Below are positions 8,563-16,111 of a stretch of 38,314 bases of DNA, piece by piece; the first letter of the stretch is position 1, and each line of letters starts with the position of its first letter. The translations under genes were made by a program, and so were the position numbers. The DNA is taken from assembly GCA_019424645.1 (NCBI GenBank), contig JAHYZB010000005.1, forward strand, positions 29,776 through 68,089. Direction: 5' to 3'. The notes under the pieces are model-generated. The model had not been told where the DNA came from and ran no database searches. It worked only from the letters and a program-made list of their open reading frames with translations. The DNA comes from Oxalobacter formigenes (lineage in GTDB: Bacteria; Pseudomonadota; Gammaproteobacteria; Burkholderiales; Burkholderiaceae_D).

Positions 8563-9834
8563 TTAATCTGTCAGCGCTTTTACGCCATAATGGGACTGGA
8601 CATATTCCAGAATGATTTTCTGAAACTGTTTGTCGATGTTGTCTCCGCGCAAAGTCGTTTTTTTCTGGCCGTCTTCAAATACCGGGACAGCAGGCGATTC
8701 TCCGTTGCCCGGCAGACTGATCCCGATATTGGCATGGCGCGATTCACCCGGGCCGTTCACAATGCAACCCATCACTGCGACACTCATCGTTTCCACGCCG
8801 GGATACCGTTCTTTCCATTCTGGCATCTGATTGCGCAAATAATTCTGCGTACTTGTTGCCAGTTCCTGAAACAGGCTCGAAGAAGTACGGCCACATCCCG
8901 GACAAGACGTCACCAAAGGAACGAAGTTGCGCAGACCTGTTGTCTGCAACAGTTCCTGGGCGACAATCACTTCCCTTGTTCTGGCTTCGCCGGGCTCTGG
9001 CGTTAAGGAAATGCGGATTGTATCGCCAATTCCTTCCTGTAACAACACGGACAGCGCCGCAACGGATGCCACAATTCCCTTGCTTCCGACGCCTGCCTCG
9101 GTCAATCCCAGATGCAATGCATAAGTGCAACGATCCGATAACTCACGATAAACGGCAATCAGATCCTGAACCTGCGATACTTTACAGGATAAAACAATAT
9201 GATCAGCTGGCAAGCCCAGTTCGACGGCACGGTCAGCACTCTCGATAGCCGATGAAATCAGCGCTTCATACATGACGCTTTCAATCGGCCAGGGATCAGA
9301 GCGTTTCGCATTCTCGTCTCTCAGACGCTCCAGCAATGCCTGATCCATACTCCCCCAGTTCACCCCGATCCGGACAGGTTTGTCGTACTGGCATGCCACT
9401 GCGATCATGTCAGCAAAGTGAGCGTCCTTTTTTGCGCCCTGCCCGACATTTCCCGGATTGATACGGTATTTCGAGAGCGCTTTCGCACACTCGGGAAATT
9501 GCGTAAGCAACAAATGTCCATTGTAATGAAAGTCACCGACGAGAGGGACATCTATCCCTTCAGCGTCCAGTTTTTTCCTGATTACGGGAACCGCCGCGGC
9601 TGCTTCCGGTGTATTGACAGTCAAACGCACCAGTTCAGAACCGGCTTTTGCCAGTTCCATGATCTGCCTGACGGTCGCATCGACATCGTCAGTGGCTGTA
9701 TTGGTCATCGACTGGACGACAACCGGCGCGCCGTTACCGATCACGACTGTCTTTTTCCCTTGTCTGACGATGACGCCAAACGTTTTTTTTCTTGGGGCGA
9801 TTCCGGACACAACTGTTTTGCTATACGATTTCAT
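8563..9834 (-). CDS. ispG: 4-hydroxy-3-methylbut-2-enyl diphosphate synthase IspG (GcpE)
   Basis: A 423-residue iron-sulfur enzyme of the MEP isoprenoid pathway that reduces and opens methylerythritol cyclodiphosphate to HMBPP. The 4Fe-4S ligands are visible in SCPGCGRTSSS and in MGCIVNGPGESRHANIG near the C-terminus; the N-terminal TIM-barrel half carries VVVQSMTNT. The length matches the long-loop form common in proteobacteria. The gene starts 4 bp after rodZ and ends 19 bp before hisS. Confidence 0.97.
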   Translation of the reverse strand: MKSYSKTVVSGIAPRKKTFGVIVRQGKKTVVIGNGAPVVVQSMTNTATDDVDATVRQIMELAKAGSELVRLTVNTPEAAAAVPVIRKKLDAEGIDVPLVGDFHYNGHLLLTQFPECAKALSKYRINPGNVGQGAKKDAHFADMIAVACQYDKPVRIGVNWGSMDQALLERLRDENAKRSDPWPIESVMYEALISSAIESADRAVELGLPADHIVLSCKVSQVQDLIAVYRELSDRCTYALHLGLTEAGVGSKGIVASVAALSVLLQEGIGDTIRISLTPEPGEARTREVIVAQELLQTTGLRNFVPLVTSCPGCGRTSSSLFQELATSTQNYLRNQMPEWKERYPGVETMSVAVMGCIVNGPGESRHANIGISLPGNGESPAVPVFEDGQKKTTLRGDNIDKQFQKIILEYVQSHYGVKALTD

Positions 9835-9838
9835 CAGA

Positions 9839-10798
9839 CTACTTCAATGTCACTTTCGCCACGGAATTGCTTGTTCCGGAAACCAGATCAACCGGCGCGC
9901 CCCTGAATTCCATATTGACACCCGGTGCGAAACCGACAATGACGGTTACCGGTTCTGTTACCTCAAGTTGCCGTTTTTCGCCCGGTTTGCCGATGTATTC
10001 CGCGATGACCGAGCCATCTTTTTTCTGGATCTGCAACCAGGATTTTTCCCTGAAATTGATGACAAGCAACGATCCCTTCTCCGCAGATGCCTGTGCTACT
10101 GCGACAGGAGCATTCTGGGGAGCCGGTGTCTGAACCGTATTGGCGACAACTTGATCTGCCGGTTTGCTTTCTGGCGTCGCCTGATCGGCTGCCGGTGGCA
10201 TAGTTTCTTTCGTTTCCGTTACTGGTGCCGCAGGCGATACAGGTACCACAGTCGGTGTTGCCTTTTCAGCGGACTCTTTCTTGAATTTGTCCATGAAACT
10301 GAAAAAATTCATGTTCGATGCGACAACCAGAATACCGACAACAATAATCAGGAGAATGGCAATCTTGCCGGAATTTCCGCGTTTTTTCTTGAAAGGTTCC
10401 CTGTTTTTCACAAAAGGTTCAGCTGATTTTCCTTGTGTTGCACTCGCAGGTGCAGAAGCCTTTTTCTTGTCTGTAAAAGAAGCAACAAGCGGTTCCGGGT
10501 CCATTTGCAGAATACGTGCATAGGCTCTGACAAAACCTCTTGCCGTTGCCATGCCGTGCAAGGCTTCATAATCGTCAGCTTCGAGAGAACGCACCTGACG
10601 TACCGACATTTTCAGCCGGGAAGCAATCTGCTCTTCCGAAAGTCCTGCGGCAACCCGTCTGGCTGCCAGAACGGCGCCTGGTTTCTGGGATTGAGTTGTT
10701 TCTGCGGATGCGGCAACATCATTACCGGGTTGTGGTGATAAATCTTTTTCAGCGTCGGAGGGATTGTTTTCCATTTTTTTTAATTGTTCGTTATCCAT
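9839..10798 (-). CDS. rodZ: cytoskeleton protein RodZ
   Basis: A 319-residue protein with a cytoplasmic helix-turn-helix domain (about 40-105, RLKMSVRQVRSLEADDYEAL), a basic stretch just before a single membrane helix (about 146-162), a Pro/Ala/Thr-rich periplasmic linker (about 175-235), and a C-terminal beta domain of the DUF4115 type (about 240-315). RodZ links MreB filaments to the envelope and maintains rod shape. A GGAG precedes the ATG by 6 bases. In many relatives pilF separates rodZ from rlmN; here only 91 bp separate them. Confidence 0.93.
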   Translation of the reverse strand: MDNEQLKKMENNPSDAEKDLSPQPGNDVAASAETTQSQKPGAVLAARRVAAGLSEEQIASRLKMSVRQVRSLEADDYEALHGMATARGFVRAYARILQMDPEPLVASFTDKKKASAPASATQGKSAEPFVKNREPFKKKRGNSGKIAILLIIVVGILVVASNMNFFSFMDKFKKESAEKATPTVVPVSPAAPVTETKETMPPAADQATPESKPADQVVANTVQTPAPQNAPVAVAQASAEKGSLLVINFREKSWLQIQKKDGSVIAEYIGKPGEKRQLEVTEPVTVIVGFAPGVNMEFRGAPVDLVSGTSNSVAKVTLK

Positions 10799-10889
10799 TT
10801 ACCACTCCATCATAAAAAAGGCACACTCTTCAATCGTGAGATACTTCAATTTATTTCAAAATAAATTTTCCCTGTACCTGAAGAGCCGT

Positions 10890-12053
10890 CTAGCAATTGT
10901 TCTGAAACCGGTAATTCCCGATGATTGCCTTCGGATCGATTTTGTTTTCCGCCATCCGTTCCTGCACTCTCGTTCTGTCCTTTATCTCTCCTGCCAGAAG
11001 ACCACACGCCGCCTCGATGTCTTCGCCACGGGACTTGCGTACGGTCGTCACGATTCCCGCATCCAGCAAAATCTTTGCAAAAGACTGGACACGAGCGTCA
11101 GTTGATCTCTTCAGACCTGGCATGGCAATGGAATTGAACGGAATCAGGTTCAGTTTGCATGATACCGGATTCGAACCGTGTTTAACCAGCTTCACGAGTT
11201 CTCTGGCGTGCCCGTCCGTATCATTTATACCATCGAGCATGCAATATTCAAATGTGATGAAATCACGCGGTGCATAGTCCAGATAACGCTGGCATGCAGC
11301 CATCAATTCTTTAAGCGGATGTTTCTTGTTCAGTGGAACCAGCTGATCGCGCAAGGTATCGTTCGGTGCATGCAGGGAAACCGCCAGCGCAACCGGACAT
11401 TCTTTTGCCAGACGGTCGATCATTGGAACGACTCCGCTGGTGGAAACCGTGACACGCCGTCTGGACAAACCATAGGCATTGTCGTCCAGCATCAGCTTCA
11501 GGGCACTGACACTGGCATCGAAATTAAAAAGGGGCTCACCCATGCCCATCATGACGACATTCGATATCTGGCGTTCGTCTTTGGCATCCGTCACGCCTTT
11601 CGAGCGGCGAACAGCGAACTCGGCCATCCACAATTGCCCGATGATTTCCGCCGTCGTCAGATTGCGGGAAAAACCCTGCTTGCCTGTCGAACAGAAAAGG
11701 CAATTGACTGCACAACCCGCCTGCGTAGAAACGCACAGTGTACCGCGGGTCTCTTCAGGGATAAATACGGTTTCGATGGCATTGCCTGCTCCGACATCAA
11801 GGAGCCACTTACGGGTTCCATCAGATGAAACAGTATCTTTGAGGATCTCGGGCGCTTTCACCTCGGCACATAATTCCAGCTTGCCACGGAGCGATTTGGC
11901 CAGATCGGTCATCTCGGAAAAATCACCGACGCCGAACTGGTGAATCCACCGTTGCAGCTGCTTGGCACGAAACGGTTTTTCGTTCAGTTCCTGACAATAC
12001 TCAATGAGTTGGACCGGACTAAAGCCAAGGAGGTTGGTTCGTGCGTCAGTCAT
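10890..12053 (-). CDS. rlmN: dual-specificity 23S rRNA (A2503)/tRNA (A37) C2-methyltransferase RlmN
   Basis: I start this 387-residue radical-SAM enzyme at the ATG at 12053, where AGGA lies 8 bases upstream; an in-frame start 16 codons earlier gives an atypical leader. The CxxxCxxC cluster motif is C114, C118, C121 in GCAVNCLFCSTGKQG. The catalytic Cys near the C-terminus is in RKSRGEDIEAACG. It methylates A2503 of 23S rRNA and A37 of some tRNAs. It follows ndk by 63 bp, the gap being filled largely by a perfect hairpin. Confidence 0.96.
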   Translation of the reverse strand: MTDARTNLLGFSPVQLIEYCQELNEKPFRAKQLQRWIHQFGVGDFSEMTDLAKSLRGKLELCAEVKAPEILKDTVSSDGTRKWLLDVGAGNAIETVFIPEETRGTLCVSTQAGCAVNCLFCSTGKQGFSRNLTTAEIIGQLWMAEFAVRRSKGVTDAKDERQISNVVMMGMGEPLFNFDASVSALKLMLDDNAYGLSRRRVTVSTSGVVPMIDRLAKECPVALAVSLHAPNDTLRDQLVPLNKKHPLKELMAACQRYLDYAPRDFITFEYCMLDGINDTDGHARELVKLVKHGSNPVSCKLNLIPFNSIAMPGLKRSTDARVQSFAKILLDAGIVTTVRKSRGEDIEAACGLLAGEIKDRTRVQERMAENKIDPKAIIGNYRFQNNC

Positions 12054-12074
12054 GTGAAATGTCCTGCAAAACTT

Positions 12075-12103
12075 TTTTGCGTCCGGATGAACCGGACGCA
12101 AAA
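12075..12103. repeat. perfect 12-bp stem-loop between ndk and rlmN
   Basis: TTTTGCGTCCGG (12075-12086) and CCGGACGCAAAA (12092-12103) are perfect inverted repeats around a 5-base loop. No T tract follows on either strand, so this is not a standard intrinsic terminator. It sits 13 bp after the ndk stop and about 20 bp upstream of the rlmN ATG, where it could set relative expression or protect the ndk 3' end. Confidence 0.6.
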
Positions 12104-12116
12104 TTCTGAAGCAATA

Positions 12117-12542
12117 TTAGCGAGCGCAAATCTGCATGGATGGGAAGAAATAAGCGATTTCAACCGCAGCCGTTTCAGGAGCGTCGGAACCATGAACCGC
12201 ATTGGCGTCGATGGAATCGGCAAAGTCGGCACGAATCGTTCCCTTGTCTGCTTTTTTAGGGTCGGTTGCGCCCATCAGTTCACGGTTTTTGGCAATGGCG
12301 TTTTCGCCTTCCAGAACCTGAACCATGACAGGGCCGGAAATCATGAATTCGACGAGATCCTTGAAGAAAGGACGATCTTTATGAACAGCATAAAAACCTT
12401 CGGCATCAGCACGGGACAACTGCATCATACGGGCGGCAATGATCTTTAAGCCGGCATTTTCAAAACGGGAATAAATCTGTCCAATGACGTTTTTTGCAAC
12501 TGCATCAGGCTTTACTATAGAAAAGGTACGTTCGACTGCCAT
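12117..12542 (-). CDS. ndk: nucleoside diphosphate kinase
   Basis: A 141-residue protein opening MAVERTFSIVKPDAVAKN, the family's signature start. The phospho-accepting His is H117 in NAVHGSD. It transfers the gamma phosphate between nucleoside triphosphates and diphosphates, balancing nucleotide pools. Length is normal. It heads the ndk-rlmN-rodZ-ispG-hisS run, and its promoter should lie in the 184-bp gap up to 12726. Confidence 0.97.
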   Translation of the reverse strand: MAVERTFSIVKPDAVAKNVIGQIYSRFENAGLKIIAARMMQLSRADAEGFYAVHKDRPFFKDLVEFMISGPVMVQVLEGENAIAKNRELMGATDPKKADKGTIRADFADSIDANAVHGSDAPETAAVEIAYFFPSMQICAR

Positions 12543-12726
12543 TTTGATAAAACTCCAAATAAAAATAGAAAAAAATCCCGATAAACGAGTCAGCTTTTCA
12601 TTTTATCATGGAAGATTATCAAATTAGCAGCTCATTTTGCCCACTATTCAGGCGTTTACTCGGGTTTTATTTTGCTGCCGCTGGTTTGACCGTGATACAG
12701 GATATATCGAAAAGGTTTAAAAAACC
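12543..12726. other. intergenic gap between ndk and the HtrA protease
   Basis: No gene is seen in these 184 bases. A short AT-rich inverted repeat, AAGGTTT/AAACCTT, lies at about 12711-12728 across the protease stop and could be a weak terminator for that gene on the minus strand. The remainder should hold the ndk promoter, which I cannot place with confidence. Confidence 0.5.
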
Positions 12727-13857
12727 TTAATTCAGTCCGTTTTCAAGACTGCTTGTAATCATTACCGGGACTTTGATTTCCCGTCCGTCACGCCAAACTA
12801 GCAAATTTACCATTGTTCCCAGCGTACTTTCACCAACTAGTCTGATCAGTTCAATAGGTCGATAAAGAATCTGATTATTAAAACGAAGAAGAATATCATT
12901 TACCTTGATTCCAGCCTTTTCGGCGGAAAACCCTTTTCTGGTCTCGACAACCTGTAGCCCGTGGGTAAATGGCAAACCAGCCTGTTTTGCCATCTTTCCA
13001 TTCACTGGAACCATACCTATTCCTATATAACCACGAGTAACCCTTCCGTTTTTCCTTAGCTGATCGGCAACTTTCAAGGCATCGTCGATTGGAATGGCAA
13101 AGGAAATTCCCATGAAGCTGCCAGTGTTCGTAAAAATCGATGAATTTATGCCAATAACTTCTCCATTCATATTAATTGCTGCACCGCCGGAATTTCCCGG
13201 ATTAACGGCCACATCCATTTGAATTTTATGCAAGTAGTCACCGTCATCTCTTGCTGCATTGGAAACAATCCCGAAAGAAACCGAATCTTCCATCCCTTTC
13301 GGTGAACCGATGGCCATCACCCATTGTCCTGCCTTGACATCGGCGGATTTTCCCATTTTCAAATAGGGTAAAGGACGACTACTATTGATTTTCAGCAATG
13401 CAACGTCAGTTTCCTCATCCGCGCCAAGGACTTTTGCACTGAATACTCGCCCATCTCGCATCTTGACCAGAAGCCCGTCCGTCCCCGATACAACGTGCTG
13501 ATTGGTCAAAATATAACCATCAGAAGTGATAATAAATCCTGAACCGGTACCATCACGTCTTTTTTCGATTTCTTCAGGCAAAACGGGGCGTTTTTCCTTT
13601 TTTTCCTCTCCGAAAATCCGACCGACAAATTCCCCGAAACTTTCCGGCTTCCGCTTTTGTTCAACGTTGACAGCCCTCACGATAAAAACCACAGCTGGAG
13701 CCGTTTTTTCAACAAGCGGAGCCAGATCAGGCATTCCATTCATCATGGCCGGAGCGCAAAATGCTTTGCGAACCGGTATTGCCAAAATGAACAAAGAAAA
13801 CCATACCAATCCAAACTGTCTGATGAGATAAATGACATTCTTTCGCATGATTGACAT
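12727..13857 (-). CDS. HtrA/Deg-family serine protease with a single PDZ domain
   Basis: A 376-residue protein from the ATG at 13857 (another in-frame ATG lies at 13848). The N-terminus is a signal peptide or membrane anchor (about 5-35, ending AFCAPA). The trypsin-like domain has the full triad: H121 (TNQHVVSG), D151 (ETDVALLKI) and S223 (NPGNSGG). One PDZ domain follows (about 277-366). Having one PDZ resembles DegS, whereas the residue 70-100 insertion resembles the MucD/DegQ loop. In relatives a MucD protease ends the rpoE-rseA-rseB operon; here it is detached, behind a VirK-like gene and a terminator. It should act in the periplasm on misfolded envelope proteins. Confidence 0.9.
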   Translation of the reverse strand: MSIMRKNVIYLIRQFGLVWFSLFILAIPVRKAFCAPAMMNGMPDLAPLVEKTAPAVVFIVRAVNVEQKRKPESFGEFVGRIFGEEKKEKRPVLPEEIEKRRDGTGSGFIITSDGYILTNQHVVSGTDGLLVKMRDGRVFSAKVLGADEETDVALLKINSSRPLPYLKMGKSADVKAGQWVMAIGSPKGMEDSVSFGIVSNAARDDGDYLHKIQMDVAVNPGNSGGAAINMNGEVIGINSSIFTNTGSFMGISFAIPIDDALKVADQLRKNGRVTRGYIGIGMVPVNGKMAKQAGLPFTHGLQVVETRKGFSAEKAGIKVNDILLRFNNQILYRPIELIRLVGESTLGTMVNLLVWRDGREIKVPVMITSSLENGLN

Positions 13858-13867
13858 ATCGGTATTT

Positions 13868-13884
13868 AATTTGCAGTGCAAATT
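13868..13884. promoter_or_regulatory. perfect palindrome upstream of the HtrA protease (possible operator)
   Basis: AATTTGCA (13868-13875) and TGCAAATT (13877-13884) form a perfect 8-bp inverted repeat around a single base. It ends 10 bp upstream of the protease ATG, in the 74-bp gap after the VirK-like gene. The size and symmetry suit a dimeric repressor or activator. No regulator can be named. Confidence 0.4.
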
Positions 13885-13931
13885 CTCGGATAAAACACAT
13901 TAAGAATATATTGAAGAAAAACCGGCGTGAC

Positions 13932-14837
13932 CTAGAGTTTAAGGCAATTACCCAAATTGATTTCAATGGTATTACTGATGGCATCCAGTATTTCAAACCG
14001 TTTGCGGTACAAACTTCTTTTGCTTGACTTGATCTCTTCCATGCTTTTTCTGGATTCAGTCAGCGGCAACTTGTAAAATCGTTTGTCGGCAGCAGCCACT
14101 CCATCCACCTCCTCCCAGAAATCATTCAGGGAAATTTTCAGTTTACGGTCAAGCCGGACATGGTTATTTGCATAGTAACCGACATCGGACACGGCATAAA
14201 TCGATGACACGCCCAGCACATTTGCAATACTTTGGATACCAAAGAGAATAAGGTTCTTGGTACGATAGCCATGAAAATGTTTTGTCAGTTGTCTGATAAT
14301 GTCCAAAGCGTTTTCCGCGTTTGAACCTTGTATGGCACCTATCCACAAGGCCGGACTTTTATCAACAGGATCATGGGCAAACCAGAAAACAATCTGATAC
14401 AAAACGATATTGTCCAGACCAAGCACGAGTGAAAGAAGTCCTTCCTTCTTTTGACCAGGTGAAAATATAAGGCGAAAAATCAGATTCTTGTCCTTATATA
14501 TCCCATCCCATAAGGTCAGCCCATCTTCCAGATATAGCTTTCTGACAATTTTATTGTCAAGCCTGTTCTCCAAATAGTTGAAATGGTTTTCGATTATCTC
14601 AAAACGTTCGTCAAAGGAAGATTTTTTGTAAAAAAACTGTCTCGTAGCCTGCTCATAAAAAAACGGCAAGCGGGAAGACAGCTCTCTCTTAAGTGGTGTT
14701 CTCTGAAAAAATTTGAACAACTCTTCCATCTTTTTATTGTTCCACAGCGTTCTGAACAAAAAAACGACCATCCGCTTGTACTCCTTAAATCGGGAAATAT
14801 CGTAAATCTGTTTGCTGATAGGTATATATCTTTTCAC
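13932..14837 (-). CDS. VirK/YbjX family (DUF535) protein
   Basis: A 301-residue protein with a GTG start at 14837 preceded by a weak purine-rich site. The C-terminal two thirds shows the DUF535 pattern: ALWIGAIQGSNAENALD (about 168-184), FHGYRTKNLILFGIQSIAN, LGVSSIYAVSD, then NDFWEEVDG and a final RKSMEEIKSSKRSLYRKR segment. Family members VirK (Shigella, Salmonella) and YbjX are linked to envelope integrity, virulence-protein localisation and antimicrobial-peptide resistance, but their biochemistry is unknown. I see no signal peptide. The gene is visibly AT-rich relative to neighbours (17 G+C in 14581-14640) and sits between the rpoE-rseA terminator and the HtrA protease, which suggests insertion or transfer. 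Confidence 0.82.
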   Translation of the reverse strand: MKRYIPISKQIYDISRFKEYKRMVVFLFRTLWNNKKMEELFKFFQRTPLKRELSSRLPFFYEQATRQFFYKKSSFDERFEIIENHFNYLENRLDNKIVRKLYLEDGLTLWDGIYKDKNLIFRLIFSPGQKKEGLLSLVLGLDNIVLYQIVFWFAHDPVDKSPALWIGAIQGSNAENALDIIRQLTKHFHGYRTKNLILFGIQSIANVLGVSSIYAVSDVGYYANNHVRLDRKLKISLNDFWEEVDGVAAADKRFYKLPLTESRKSMEEIKSSKRSLYRKRFEILDAISNTIEINLGNCLKL

Positions 14838-14995
14838 TTTATTATTCTTCTAATGGAAGTCTCGTTAATCTATGGTTTCACCAAACAATGAATTATCCGA
14901 GCTGAAAGTACAGGTTTCGGACTTAGCTCGTCATGAAATGAACAAGGATACACTCATCGTTCAAGACATTTGTTTTGGAAGAGAATTATATAACA

Positions 14996-15022
14996 CAGAA
15001 AACCGCACACTGATGCGTGCGG
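14996..15022 (-). terminator. rho-independent terminator of the rpoE-rseA operon
   Basis: On the minus strand CCGCAC and GTGCGG (complements of 15017-15022 and 15003-15008) form a stem with an 8-base loop, followed by TTTTCTG. It lies about 75 bp after the rseA stop and about 160 bp before the VirK-like start, separating the two units. Confidence 0.7.
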
Positions 15023-15096
15023 TATGGGATAAGTCAAAAATGCCCTGACGGGAAATTGTATATTACTATTTTAAAAGACAGACCGGGGTTCAAAAA

Positions 15097-15396
15097 TCAG
15101 ATGACAGACTCTTCTTTTACTGGATTGCCTTCAGCGAACACAGCTGATACGGAATCACTTTCCCTTGTCGATTGCGCCTGAAGACCGGAGTACTCTTTCT
15201 GCAACGCCTCCTTGAGGCGAACCTGAAATTGAACGCTAACCTGAATTTGTGACTGGTTATATCGAACTGACTCCCCAATGACCCTGTAAACATTGACGAG
15301 TTCTTTCAGTTCATGCCTGTTTTCGTTCTGGAGTTGCTCTGATTCCTTTTCATCCAGCTCGCTGTCAACGAACGCAGATATCAATTCCTTTTTCAT
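15097..15396 (-). CDS. rseA: truncated RseA-like anti-sigma-E factor lacking a membrane segment
   Basis: A 99-residue protein matching only the cytoplasmic sigma-binding domain of RseA: opening MKKELISAFVDSELDEKE, then YRVIGESVRYNQSQ and the helix FQVRLKEALQKEY. Typical RseA proteins are about twice as long, with a membrane helix and a periplasmic domain that RseB binds and DegS cuts. Here the C-terminus is a hydrophilic tail ending KEESVI, and no hydrophobic segment exists. Reading through the stop gives no membrane helix, so this is not a simple nonsense mutation. It lies 38 bp after rpoE and is followed by a terminator, with no rseB. It probably still binds sigma-E but cannot be released by regulated intramembrane proteolysis. 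Confidence 0.82.
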   Translation of the reverse strand: MKKELISAFVDSELDEKESEQLQNENRHELKELVNVYRVIGESVRYNQSQIQVSVQFQVRLKEALQKEYSGLQAQSTRESDSVSAVFAEGNPVKEESVI

Positions 15397-15434
15397 TTTC
15401 TCAATCTCTTTCTGACAATATTATTTTTATTTTT

Positions 15435-16037
15435 TTACCATCTTTGGTCCATCCCTGTTCCCAGCAAAGGCCTGAGCCGCACTGCTATCGATTCACGGGC
15501 TCGGAAAATCCGGCTTCTGACTGTCCCGATAGGACATTCCATGATGACGGCAATTTCATCATAGCTAAGCCCTTCCATCTCCCTCAACGAAAGAGCGACC
15601 CGCAAATCTTCCGGCAGTTCGTCCATCGCAATATTGACTGTTTCGGCAATTTGCTTTGATGCGAGCATGGATTCCGGTGTATTAATATCTCTCAGGTTTT
15701 CACCTTCTTCAAAAGACTCGACCTGCTCGGCTGTCGTATCAGTCGATGTAGGAACCCTTCGTCCCTGATTATCCAGAAAATTCTTGGCTGTATTGATGCC
15801 GATTCTGTATAGCCAGGTATAAAAGGCTGAATCGCCCCTGAATTGGTGAAGAGCGCGATAAGCCTTGATAAAAGTTTCCTGCACGACATCTTCGGCTTCC
15901 GACTGATTGGAAACCAAACGCAATACCAGTCTGAACAGTTTTCGCTGGTATTTGGTCACCAACAGGTCGAAAGCCATCTTGTCACCCTGCTGGACACGCT
16001 CGACAAGCCGTTTATCTATCTCACGTTCAGTTGTCAC
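15435..16037 (-). CDS. rpoE: RNA polymerase sigma-E factor (ECF family)
   Basis: A 200-residue ECF sigma factor for envelope stress. I choose the GTG at 16037 (VTTEREIDKRLVERVQQGDK) because it restores the family's usual N-terminus, has a GGGG 9 bases upstream, and lies downstream of a sigma-E-type -10 element. The farther GTG at 16076 abuts that -10 and would lie upstream of the expected transcript start. Region 2 spans about 25-90 (AEDVVQETFIKAYRAL, FYTWLYRIGINTAKN) and region 4 about 140-195 (LSYDEIAVIMECPIGTVRSRIFRARE). It is transcribed with the short rseA. Confidence 0.94.
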   Translation of the reverse strand: MTTEREIDKRLVERVQQGDKMAFDLLVTKYQRKLFRLVLRLVSNQSEAEDVVQETFIKAYRALHQFRGDSAFYTWLYRIGINTAKNFLDNQGRRVPTSTDTTAEQVESFEEGENLRDINTPESMLASKQIAETVNIAMDELPEDLRVALSLREMEGLSYDEIAVIMECPIGTVRSRIFRARESIAVRLRPLLGTGMDQRW

Positions 16038-16076
16038 AATCGAATACCCCGTTATGTTGCAACCGTCCGTAACCAC

Positions 16077-16104
16077 TTAGAGTTACCCGTTTGCAATTAG
16101 TTCA
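16077..16104 (-). promoter_or_regulatory. sigma-E-type promoter for rpoE (autoregulation)
   Basis: Reading on the minus strand, a GAACT -35 element (complement of 16099-16103) is followed by a 17-base spacer and TCTAA (complement of 16077-16081). This matches the core of known sigma-E promoters (AAC in the -35, TC-AA in the -10) with correct spacing. Transcription would start near 16070, about 32 bases before the GTG at 16037. It indicates positive autoregulation, as for rpoE in other proteobacteria. Confidence 0.7.
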
Positions 16105-16111
16105 CAAAATT

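Noticed and set aside
14880..14960. Possible sigma-E promoter (GAAAC and TCGGA) before the VirK-like gene
   Set aside because: The spacing is only 13 bases, too short for this promoter class, and the elements match poorly.
15023..15096. Possible frameshift or nonsense truncation of rseA
   Set aside because: I read the sequence past the stop in frame: it gives about 20 residues with no membrane helix before another stop, and a terminator follows.
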